Origin: Lachnospiraceae bacterium 10-1
GTDB taxonomy: Bacteria; Bacillota; Clostridia; Lachnospirales; Lachnospiraceae
Direction: 5' to 3'
NCBI GenBank assembly: GCA_000403495.2
Contig: KE159819.1
Span: 76,020 to 113,766 of the forward strand
DNA length: 37,747 nucleotides
Positions 1-7,598 of this stretch are shown here, piece by piece (positions within the stretch are counted from its first letter, which is position 1; each line of letters begins with the position of its first letter). The notes under the pieces are model-generated. The model did not search any database. It had not been told where the DNA came from and worked only from the letters and a program-made list of their open reading frames with translations. A program made the translations under genes and the position numbers.

Positions 1-330
1 GAAGAGGACTACTATGAGGATGAGGAAGACTACTATGGAGATGATGAAGAGATAGAGGATGAAGAGGACTACTATGAGGATGAGGAAGACTACTACGGGG
101 ATGATGAAGAAATAGATGACGAGGAAGACTACTACGAGGATGATGAAGAAATTGAGGATGAAGAGGATTACTACGAAGATGACGACGAGGAATACTATGA
201 AGATGACGACGAAGAATATTATGAAGATGAAGAAATAGATGACGAGGAAGATTACTATGAAGATGATGAAGATCAAATAGAAGATGACGAGTATTATGAG
301 GAGGACGAGGATGACGAAGAGCCTGAGGGC
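1..330 (+). repeat. Tandem repeats encoding an acidic Tyr-rich cytoplasmic domain
   Basis: Bases 1-60 and 61-120 are nearly identical and encode a 20-residue unit with EEDYY/EDEEDYY blocks. Shorter degenerate copies continue to about 330. The product is almost only Asp, Glu and Tyr, often as D-Y-Y, lies N-terminal to the membrane helix and so should be cytoplasmic. The copy number upstream of the window is unknown. Confidence 0.85.
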
Positions 331-2388
331 TTTTTTGGAAAAATCGGCTATAAGATTACCCATATGTCTGCGGTGGATCATATTGTTATTTTTACCGGAG
401 CAGCTGTTCTTGTGTTTGCAGTGGTTACAGGTACCCTGTATTTGGGCGCAAGAAGCAGTAAGCAGCAGATTGAAACCTTTGCTGAAGTTGGTGCCGGCAT
501 GGAAGATATGGGCGTGATTGGAGAGGCGGGGTTACTGGCCATCTCCGATGCACAGGCGGCCAAGGCTATGGTGGCGGAAATGGAACAGCAAATAGAAGAG
601 CCTGTTGATGAGAAAGATGAGAGCGGAAAGATCGGAGTTACACTGAATCTCACTTCCATACAAAAGGATTTGAAGATTAAGTTTATCAATAAAAAGACCG
701 GAAAGCTGATTCCAAACGTTCAGTTTTCAGTAGAAATTGAAAAACCTTCAGGTGAAACTTATACCAAAGTAGATGATGACAAGGATGGAATTATATATTT
801 AACTGATATTGAACCGGGAAAATATAAGGTTAAAATTATTTCTCCGGTTTCTGATGGGGAATATAATATTTCTACGGAAGCAATTGCAATTACGGTAAAA
901 GACACCATCGAATATAAAAAGGTTGACGTTGCTGACGAAGTAAAGACAGAATCACAGGTAAATGCGGCGGTGGAAGACACCAAGGTGAATGAAACAGTAG
1001 TGGAATCTACCAATACGGATACGGTAGAATGGGTGGAATCCACCAAGACAATCATAGATGGAACACAAAAAGAAGAAAACAGTTATGAAAAGGTGGATAA
1101 GAGCCAGATTGCCGATCCTGGAAAAACCGCTTCTTCAGGGTTCCGGTTACTTTCAGGAATAGAAGCGCCGAAAACATCAGGAGGGGATCTGAGTCCTACG
1201 GAAGAACCTACACAGGAGCCTGATACGGAACCTACACAGGCTCCTACACAGGAACCGTCTCCCACGGAAGCCCCTACGGAAGAACCCACTCCAGAGCCTA
1301 CTGCAGCGGCTACGCCGACTACAACGCCTGCCCCTTCGGTAACTCCTACAGTTACCCCCCAGGTATCTCCCTCAGTTTTGCCCAGTGCCTCTCCCTCGGT
1401 ATCACCCAGTGCATCGCCCTCAGTGACACCTACAGCAACTCCTACGTCGACGCCTACAGCTACGCCAAGTGCAACACCTACAGCAACTCCTAACGGTGCA
1501 AAAACAGACACAAAGAGCATCTTAAAGTCCACTAGTGGAGAAACACTTTATATTAAGAAAGATGGCAAGTATGTGGAGGCAAAATATGCCGATTACTATA
1601 CCGCATCCGAATTTTTCCGGAAGGTTACCCAAACCACCGGTGAGTATCGGTATACAGGCTGGCAGACGATTGACGGGGTGACCTATTTCTTTGACAAAAA
1701 TGGAAACAAGGTGACAGGAGAGCAGGTTATTCAGGGAGCAAAATACAACTTTAACAGCGATGGCTCCTTAAATAATAGTTCAGGCCAATTGGGAATTGAT
1801 GTATCAAAATGGAATGGAAATATTGACTGGAATGCAGTAAAAAACAGTGGTATTTCCTATGTAATTATCCGTTGCGGCTACAGGGGATCAACCACTGGCG
1901 CATTGATAGAAGATCCTATGTTCAGGAGCAACATTCAGGGAGCTTCTAAAGCAGGACTTAAAGTTGGGATTTATTTCTTCACTCAGGCAGTGAATGAAGT
2001 GGAAGCAGTTGAGGAAGCTTCTATGGTATTAAGCCTGATAAGTGGATATAATATCAGTTATCCGGTCTTTTTGGATGTGGAAGCCACCAGCGGAAATAAC
2101 GGACGTGCGGACGGTATCAGTGTGGCTGCCAGGACAGCGGTGTGTAAGGCATTCTGCCAGACTATCTCAAATTCCGGATACAAGGCAGGAATCTATGCAA
2201 ACAAAACATGGCTGAATAGTTTTATTGATACTCCCAGCCTTACCGGTTACAAAATCTGGCTGGCACAGTATGCGGCGGCGCCAAGCTATACAAGGACCAA
2301 ATATGATATGTGGCAGTATTCTTCCAAGGGAAAAGTAACTGGTATTGCCAAAGAAGTTGACATGAATATCAGTTATATGGGATACTAA
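1..2388 (+). CDS. Membrane-anchored GH25 muramidase (N-acetylmuramidase), 5' end outside the window
   Basis: The frame is open from base 1 to the stop, so the gene is partial at its 5' end (795 residues visible). Domain order by visible residue: Asp/Glu/Tyr repeats 1-112; one membrane helix about 127-150; a SpaA/Cna-B-like beta domain about 211-285; a Pro/Thr-rich wall-spanning linker 398-499; a choline-binding/glucan-binding-like repeat (WQTIDGVTYFF) about 551-593; and a GH25 catalytic domain 597-795. Catalytic residues expected in GH25 are visible: D600 in GIDVS and the D692-x-E694 pair in FLDVEA, with WLAQY and MWQYSS near the end. GH25 enzymes cleave the MurNAc-GlcNAc bond of peptidoglycan. 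The likely role is wall remodelling where the polysaccharide encoded downstream is attached. An internal ATG at 364 would drop the acidic tail, but the acidic frame is uninterrupted and is very probably translated. The enzyme call is firm; the role in this locus is inferred. Confidence 0.9.
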   Translation, partial: EEDYYEDEEDYYGDDEEIEDEEDYYEDEEDYYGDDEEIDDEEDYYEDDEEIEDEEDYYEDDDEEYYEDDDEEYYEDEEIDDEEDYYEDDEDQIEDDEYYEEDEDDEEPEGFFGKIGYKITHMSAVDHIVIFTGAAVLVFAVVTGTLYLGARSSKQQIETFAEVGAGMEDMGVIGEAGLLAISDAQAAKAMVAEMEQQIEEPVDEKDESGKIGVTLNLTSIQKDLKIKFINKKTGKLIPNVQFSVEIEKPSGETYTKVDDDKDGIIYLTDIEPGKYKVKIISPVSDGEYNISTEAIAITVKDTIEYKKVDVADEVKTESQVNAAVEDTKVNETVVESTNTDTVEWVESTKTIIDGTQKEENSYEKVDKSQIADPGKTASSGFRLLSGIEAPKTSGGDLSPTEEPTQEPDTEPTQAPTQEPSPTEAPTEEPTPEPTAAATPTTTPAPSVTPTVTPQVSPSVLPSASPSVSPSASPSVTPTATPTSTPTATPSATPTATPNGAKTDTKSILKSTSGETLYIKKDGKYVEAKYADYYTASEFFRKVTQTTGEYRYTGWQTIDGVTYFFDKNGNKVTGEQVIQGAKYNFNSDGSLNNSSGQLGIDVSKWNGNIDWNAVKNSGISYVIIRCGYRGSTTGALIEDPMFRSNIQGASKAGLKVGIYFFTQAVNEVEAVEEASMVLSLISGYNISYPVFLDVEATSGNNGRADGISVAARTAVCKAFCQTISNSGYKAGIYANKTWLNSFIDTPSLTGYKIWLAQYAAAPSYTRTKYDMWQYSSKGKVTGIAKEVDMNISYMGY

Positions 2389-2444
2389 GACAATAAAGAA
2401 TGTTTTAAATAAATTTAAAGTGGAACATGGAAAGGTCAGGAAAA

Positions 2445-3527
2445 ATGAGAACTTACTTGGTAACAGGCGGAGCCGGATTTATCGGTTCGAATTATATTCA
2501 CTATATGTTTAAAAAATATGACAAGGAAATTAGAATCATTAATGTAGATGCACTTACTTACGCAGGAAATCTTGAGAATCTTAAAGCGTTGGAAGGCAGG
2601 GAAAACTACACATTTGTGAAGGCCGATATCTGCGATAAGGATGCCATTTCTAAAATATTTGCAGAAAATGAGATTGACAGAGTGGTACATTTTGCGGCGG
2701 AAAGCCATGTGGACAGAAGTATTAAGACGCCGGAGATTTTTGTACAGACCAATGTACTTGGAACTGCAGTTATGTTAAACTGTGCCAAGGCAGCCTGGGA
2801 AAATCCGGATGGTACTTTTAAAGAGGATAAGAAGTTTTTGCATGTATCTACAGATGAGGTTTATGGTTCCTTAGAGGAAGATGGCGGATACTTTTATGAA
2901 ACCACGCCCTATGCGCCTCACAGCCCGTATTCAGCCAGCAAGGCCGGCTCGGACATGCTGGTTAAGGCCTATATGGATACTTATAAGTTTCCTGCAAATA
3001 TTACAAACTGCTCTAATAATTATGGTCCTTACCAGTTCCCTGAGAAACTAATTCCGCTAATTATCAACAATGCGCTGCAGGGCAGGAAGCTTCCTGTTTA
3101 CGGAGATGGAAAGAATGTTCGTGACTGGCTTTATGTGGAAGATCATGCAAAGGCAATTGATATGGTACAGGAAAAAGGCAGGCTTTTTGAGACCTATAAT
3201 GTAGGCGGTCATAATGAAAAGCAGAATATAGAGATTATTCACATTATTTTAGATACTTTGCAGGAAATGCTTCCAGAAGGAGATCCCAGAAAAAAACTTG
3301 TAAGTGAAGAGCTGATTACTTTTGTGGAAGACCGCAAGGGGCATGACAGAAGATATGCCATTGCTCCTGATAAGATTAAGGCTGAGATTGGATGGGAGCC
3401 GGAAACTATGTTTAAGGAAGGCATCAAACGCACCATTGCCTGGTTTTTTGAACATGAGGAATGGATGAAAAATGTAACCAGCGGAGATTACCAGAAGTAT
3501 TATGATGATATGTACAAGAACCGTTAA
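2445..3527 (+). CDS. rfbB: dTDP-glucose 4,6-dehydratase
   Basis: This 360-residue short-chain dehydrogenase/reductase converts dTDP-glucose to dTDP-4-keto-6-deoxyglucose, the second step towards dTDP-rhamnose. The NAD-binding TGGAGFIG motif is at residues 7-14, the STDEVYG motif at 135-141 and the catalytic Y-x-x-x-K pair at 162/166 (PYSASK). FAAESHVDRS is also typical of RmlB. The length is normal. An upstream in-frame ATG at 2427 adds six residues, but the family starts right before the nucleotide-binding strand, so 2445 is preferred; AAAGG at 2431-2435 can serve it. The gene follows the muramidase and is separated from rfbA by a terminator-like hairpin and a promoter. Confidence 0.95.
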   Translation: MRTYLVTGGAGFIGSNYIHYMFKKYDKEIRIINVDALTYAGNLENLKALEGRENYTFVKADICDKDAISKIFAENEIDRVVHFAAESHVDRSIKTPEIFVQTNVLGTAVMLNCAKAAWENPDGTFKEDKKFLHVSTDEVYGSLEEDGGYFYETTPYAPHSPYSASKAGSDMLVKAYMDTYKFPANITNCSNNYGPYQFPEKLIPLIINNALQGRKLPVYGDGKNVRDWLYVEDHAKAIDMVQEKGRLFETYNVGGHNEKQNIEIIHIILDTLQEMLPEGDPRKKLVSEELITFVEDRKGHDRRYAIAPDKIKAEIGWEPETMFKEGIKRTIAWFFEHEEWMKNVTSGDYQKYYDDMYKNR

Positions 3528-3570
3528 AATTTCCACCCTGATGAATTCCCGCCTGTGGCAGGATAGAGGA

Positions 3571-3600
3571 ATGGGAGTGATTTACAATCACTCCCATTTT
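3571..3600 (+). terminator. Hairpin after rfbB
   Basis: A perfect 10-bp stem (3571-3580 with 3588-3597) closes a 7-nt loop and runs into a short T tract, which fits a Rho-independent terminator after rfbB. The T tract is only four bases, so readthrough is likely. Confidence 0.6.
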
Positions 3601-3610
3601 ATGGTATACT
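3581..3610 (+). promoter_or_regulatory. Sigma-A-type promoter for rfbA, overlapping the terminator hairpin
   Basis: TTTACA at 3581-3586 and TATACT at 3605-3610 are separated by 18 bp. Each matches the consensus at five of six positions. The -35 lies in the loop of the preceding terminator hairpin. Confidence 0.5.
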
Positions 3611-3696
3611 TATAAAAGTTTTCGGCAGCAAATGCTTTAAGAAAATAAGATCCGGAATGTGACAGGATTTTGAATAAATAAGAATGGAGGATCAAA

Positions 3697-4566
3697 ATGA
3701 AAGGAATTATACTGGCCGGAGGTTCAGGCACAAGGCTTTACCCGCTGACTAAGGCAATTAGTAAACAGATTATGCCGGTTTATGATAAGCCGATGATTTA
3801 TTATCCTTTGTCAACACTTATGCTGGCAGGGATCAGAGAGGTGCTGATTATTTCCACTCCCAGGGATCTGCCTGTTTTTGAAGCACTTTTGGAGGATGGA
3901 AGCCAGCTTGGCATGTCTTTTTCTTATGCGGTTCAGGAAAGCCCCAGAGGGCTTGCTGATGCATTTATCATCGGTGCTGAATTTATTGGAAAAGATAATG
4001 TTGCGCTTGTTTTAGGGGATAATATCTTTTACGGACAAAGCTTTTCCAGAGTACTTAGGGAAGTGGCTTCCAGAGAAAAGGGAGCAACTATTTTTGGATA
4101 TTATGTGCGGGATCCCAGAGAGTATGGCGTGGTGGAGTTTGATCAGACGGGGAAGGCTCTTTCCATTGAAGAGAAGCCGGAAAAACCTAAGAGCAATTAC
4201 GCAGTGCCAGGTCTGTATTTTTATGATAATAATGTGGTGGAAATTGCAGCAAATGTAAAACCTTCTGCAAGAGGAGAAATTGAGATCACCAGCGTTAATA
4301 ATGAATATTTAAGAAGAGGTACGCTGCATGTGGAAACCTTAGGGAGAGGATTTGCATGGCTGGATACGGGAAATCATGATTCCCTTTTGGATGCGGCAGA
4401 CTTTGTGGCGGCTTTTCAGAAAAGACAGGGGCTGTATATTTCCTGCATTGAGGAAATTGCATACAAAAGAGACTTCATTAACAGGGAACAGCTTCTTAAA
4501 CTGGCTGAGCCTTTAATGAAGACGAATTACGGTAAATACATGAAGGATGTGGCCGACGGATTATAA
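3697..4566 (+). CDS. rfbA: Glucose-1-phosphate thymidylyltransferase
   Basis: A 289-residue nucleotidyltransferase that makes dTDP-glucose from glucose-1-phosphate and dTTP, the first committed step of dTDP-deoxysugar synthesis. The N-terminal signature [11 protein letters not shown] (from residue 8) and the K-QIMP motif that follows bind the nucleotide; GDNIFYG and [13 protein letters not shown] are also typical of RmlA. The length equals that of the short RmlA family. The start is well placed behind GGAGG. The substrate probably comes from the phosphosugar mutase encoded at 14.1 kb in the same locus. Confidence 0.96.
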   Translation: MKGIILAGGSGTRLYPLTKAISKQIMPVYDKPMIYYPLSTLMLAGIREVLIISTPRDLPVFEALLEDGSQLGMSFSYAVQESPRGLADAFIIGAEFIGKDNVALVLGDNIFYGQSFSRVLREVASREKGATIFGYYVRDPREYGVVEFDQTGKALSIEEKPEKPKSNYAVPGLYFYDNNVVEIAANVKPSARGEIEITSVNNEYLRRGTLHVETLGRGFAWLDTGNHDSLLDAADFVAAFQKRQGLYISCIEEIAYKRDFINREQLLKLAEPLMKTNYGKYMKDVADGL

Positions 4567-4625
4567 TTGCAGACTCCTGAAGATAAAAAAGATTATAGTG
4601 AAAGAGGATAAGAAGGGAAAGAAAT

Positions 4626-5192
4626 ATGGGAAAGATAATAGTAGAAACATGTGAAATTGAAGGATTAAAAGTAATTACTCCGGCTGTTTTTGGTGATGCC
4701 AGGGGATATTTTATGGAAACCTACAATTATAATGATTTTAAAGAAGCTGGAATTGAGCAGGTATTTGTTCAGGATAATCAGTCGGCTTCCGTAAAAAATG
4801 TACTAAGGGGGCTGCATTTTCAGATGAATCATCCCCAGGACAAGCTGGTAAGAGTGATCTCGGGAGAAGTTTTTGATGTTGCCGTGGACTTAAGACAGGA
4901 TTCAAAAACCTACGGAAAGTGGTTTGGTGTGGTTCTATCTGCTGAAAATAAGAAGCAGTTTTTTATTCCTAAAAATTTTGCCCATGGTTTTGTGGTTTTG
5001 TCGGATTATGCGGAATTTGCATATAAATGTACAGACTTTTATCATCCGGGTGACGAAGGGGGACTTATGTTTGACGATCCTGATATTGGAGTTAAGTGGC
5101 CCTTTGAAGAAGGAACTGAATTGATTATGGCCGATAAGGATAAAAACTGGGGAAGCTTTAAAGAATATACAGAAAGCAGAAAGAACGGATAA
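4626..5192 (+). CDS. rfbC: dTDP-4-dehydrorhamnose 3,5-epimerase
   Basis: A 188-residue cupin-fold epimerase that turns dTDP-4-keto-6-deoxyglucose into dTDP-4-keto-rhamnose. The RGLHFQ motif carries the catalytic histidine (H64), and FFIPKNFAHGFVVL and YKCTDFYHPGDEGG are family motifs. The length is normal. No rfbD reductase lies in the window, so the final step to dTDP-rhamnose must be encoded elsewhere, or the end product is another 6-deoxysugar. The exporter permease begins 5 bp after its stop, which argues for one transcript. Confidence 0.95.
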   Translation: MGKIIVETCEIEGLKVITPAVFGDARGYFMETYNYNDFKEAGIEQVFVQDNQSASVKNVLRGLHFQMNHPQDKLVRVISGEVFDVAVDLRQDSKTYGKWFGVVLSAENKKQFFIPKNFAHGFVVLSDYAEFAYKCTDFYHPGDEGGLMFDDPDIGVKWPFEEGTELIMADKDKNWGSFKEYTESRKNG

Positions 5193-5197
5193 GTAAT

Positions 5198-6229
5198 ATG
5201 GACAGCCGTATTAAAAATAACAAGCGTTTTCAAATAAAAAAACCACCGAAGCTTTTGGGAATTGGAATTTTTTGGAGCATTTGTATTATTGTTGCAATAA
5301 TGGTATTGATGCATAATAATCCTCTTGCACCTGATCCTTATACGGAAAATCTGAAAAAATACTGCGCCTGTGCGCTGCTTGCACTGGCAGCTATTATTTT
5401 CGGCGTGTATTATGATCGAATGTTTATTATTCCCAAGGAGCTGTTTCAAAGCAGGGAATTGATTTGGAAACTTGCAAAAAATGATTTTAAGAAGCGCTAT
5501 GCAGGTTCTTATCTGGGATTTTTGTGGGCGTTGGTGCAACCGGTGGTAACGGTGGTCATGTATTGGATCGTTTTTGATAAAGTGTTTCAGACGCGCTCAC
5601 AGATGGTTTCAAGCGGGGTTGAGGTTCCTTATGTTTTGTTTCTGACCTCAGGCCTGGTGCCTTGGTTTTATTTTTCAGAAGCCATTACCAACGGGACAAA
5701 TGCACTTTTAGAGTACAGTTATCTGGTAAAGAAGGTAGTATTTAATATTAGTATTCTGCCTATCATCAAGCTGATTGCGGCGACTTTTATTCATGTCTTT
5801 TTTGTGGCTGTGCTTTTGATCGTTGCTGCATGTTATGGTTATTTTCCCACACCTTATACTTTGCAGATTATTTATTATAGTTTTTGCATGTTTGTTCTGG
5901 TACTTGCCATGAGTTACTGCACCTGCGCAATTGTGGTGTTTTTCAGGGATCTGGCGCAGATTATTAACATTGGTCTTCAGGTTTTGATGTGGGCAACACC
6001 GATTTTATGGAATATTGGTATGCTGAATGACGATAATGTTATTACATTATTTAAATTAAATCCTCTTGTTTATATTGTAAATGGTTTCCGAAATGCAATT
6101 TATGGGGATGAATGGTTTTGGGAACACTTTTATTCCTCTACTTATTTTTGGATATTTACGGTTACACTGTTTTGTGTCGGCTCATTGATTTTTAAAAGAT
6201 TAAAAGTGCATTTTGCAGATGTACTTTAA
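5198..6229 (+). CDS. wzm: ABC-2 type polysaccharide exporter, permease subunit (Wzm-like)
   Basis: A 343-residue membrane protein forming the channel of an ABC exporter that moves lipid-linked glycans across the membrane. The ABC-2 core begins near residue 88 (ELIWKLAKNDFKKRYAGSYLGFLWALVQPV as consecutive family features) and has about six hydrophobic helices, ending with the VNGFRNAIYG region typical of polysaccharide exporters. It is longer than the usual 260 residues because of an extra N-terminal helix pair (about residues 22-70). The ATP-binding partner follows 53 bp later. Polymer export is firm for the family; the identity of the polymer is not known. Confidence 0.9.
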   Translation: MDSRIKNNKRFQIKKPPKLLGIGIFWSICIIVAIMVLMHNNPLAPDPYTENLKKYCACALLALAAIIFGVYYDRMFIIPKELFQSRELIWKLAKNDFKKRYAGSYLGFLWALVQPVVTVVMYWIVFDKVFQTRSQMVSSGVEVPYVLFLTSGLVPWFYFSEAITNGTNALLEYSYLVKKVVFNISILPIIKLIAATFIHVFFVAVLLIVAACYGYFPTPYTLQIIYYSFCMFVLVLAMSYCTCAIVVFFRDLAQIINIGLQVLMWATPILWNIGMLNDDNVITLFKLNPLVYIVNGFRNAIYGDEWFWEHFYSSTYFWIFTVTLFCVGSLIFKRLKVHFADVL

Positions 6230-6282
6230 GAAAAGTTTAAAATGGAATATCTTGCAGCAAATGCTTCGGAATGGAGATTAGC

Positions 6283-7581
6283 ATGGAAGAAAAAAGGACG
6301 ATTATAGAAGTAAAAGATCTGGAAAAGGCATATAAGCTTTATGACAAACCTTCGGACAGATTAAAGGAAGCGCTGGGACTTGGCAGAAAAAAGCGGTACA
6401 AGGAGCATTATGCATTAAAAGGCGTGGATTTAAATGTGTTTCAGGGGGAAACTGTGGGCATAATAGGCACTAATGGCTCAGGAAAATCCACTATTTTAAA
6501 AATTATCACTGGTGTTCTTAATCCTACCAAAGGCCTGGTGCGTGTAGATGGGAGAATTTCTGCATTGTTGGAGCTGGGGGCTGGCTTTAACATGGAGTAC
6601 AACGGAATTGAAAATATTTATTTGAATGGCACAATGATGGGATTTTCCAAAAGGGAAATTGATGCCAAAATGGATGACATATTAGGATTTGCTGATATTG
6701 GGGACTATGTTTACCAGCCGGTAAAAACCTATTCCAGCGGTATGTTTGTGCGGCTGGCTTTTGCCCTTGCCATTAATATTGAGCCGGAAATTTTGATTGT
6801 AGATGAGGCGTTGTCTGTTGGAGATGTGTTTTTTCAGGCAAAATGCTATCATAAATTTGATGAATTTAAGCAGATGGGGAAAACAATTCTCTTTGTAAGT
6901 CATGATTTAAGCAGCATAAGCAAATACTGTGACAGGGTAGTGCTTTTAAATCAGGGTGTAAAGTTAGGAGAGGGTTCTCCCAAGGAAATGATAGATGCCT
7001 ATAAGCAGGTACTTGTGGGACAGTATCCTTTTGGAGGAGAAAATGGCGATGAACTACTTCACGACAAGGATATTAAGGCGGCCGCACAGGCAGCTGTAAT
7101 GGGAACGACAGGTGGAGAAGGCCTTATCAATCCTGACCTTCTTGAGTATGGAACAAAGGCGGCTGTTATTGAAGAATATTATGTGACAGATGAAGAGGGA
7201 AGGCCATCTAATGCAATTATTAAAGGGCAAAAATGCAGTGTACATATGAAAGTGCATTTTGAAAAGGATGTTCAGGCGCCTATTTTTGCATTTACCATAA
7301 AAAATATTAAAGGTGTAGAAATTACAGGCACAAATACTATGGTTGAAAAAGCTTTTTTAGAGCCTGCCCGGGCTGGCACAAAAAAGAAGATCACTTTTAC
7401 CCAGAATATTGACCTTCAGGGAGGAGAATACCTGCTTTCTCTGGGAGTGACAGGATATGAAAATGAAGATTTTCAGGTATACCATAGATTATATGATGTA
7501 TTAAATTTAACGGTGATTTCCGACAAGGATACCGTGGGGTTCTATGACACAAACTCAGAAATTGCGATAGCTGATGTATAA
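6283..7581 (+). CDS. wzt: ABC polysaccharide exporter ATPase with C-terminal glycan-binding-like domain (Wzt-like)
   Basis: A 432-residue ATPase. Walker A GTNGSGKST is at residues 62-70, the signature YSSGM at 150-154 (the form used by polysaccharide exporters), Walker B ILIVDE at 170-175 and the H-loop histidine at 207. The ATPase ends near residue 240. The region from about 285 to 432 has alternating strands like the Wzt C-terminal beta-sandwich, which in Gram-negative systems binds the capped chain end before export. An upstream ATG at 6271 is in frame, but GGAG at 6273-6276 sits six bases before 6283, so the later start is chosen. The neighbour downstream is a possible chain-capping enzyme, which fits this domain. 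Confidence 0.92.
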   Translation: MEEKRTIIEVKDLEKAYKLYDKPSDRLKEALGLGRKKRYKEHYALKGVDLNVFQGETVGIIGTNGSGKSTILKIITGVLNPTKGLVRVDGRISALLELGAGFNMEYNGIENIYLNGTMMGFSKREIDAKMDDILGFADIGDYVYQPVKTYSSGMFVRLAFALAINIEPEILIVDEALSVGDVFFQAKCYHKFDEFKQMGKTILFVSHDLSSISKYCDRVVLLNQGVKLGEGSPKEMIDAYKQVLVGQYPFGGENGDELLHDKDIKAAAQAAVMGTTGGEGLINPDLLEYGTKAAVIEEYYVTDEEGRPSNAIIKGQKCSVHMKVHFEKDVQAPIFAFTIKNIKGVEITGTNTMVEKAFLEPARAGTKKKITFTQNIDLQGGEYLLSLGVTGYENEDFQVYHRLYDVLNLTVISDKDTVGFYDTNSEIAIADV

Positions 7582-7598
7582 AAGAAAGGAAACATTTC

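Noticed and set aside
1083-1532. 149-codon minus-strand frame rich in Val/Gly
   Set aside because: It is the antisense of the Pro/Thr-rich linker codons of the muramidase gene; it has no ribosome site or domain.
364-2388. Separate muramidase gene beginning at ATG 364
   Set aside because: The acidic repeat frame is continuous with it from base 1, and no SD precedes ATG 364.
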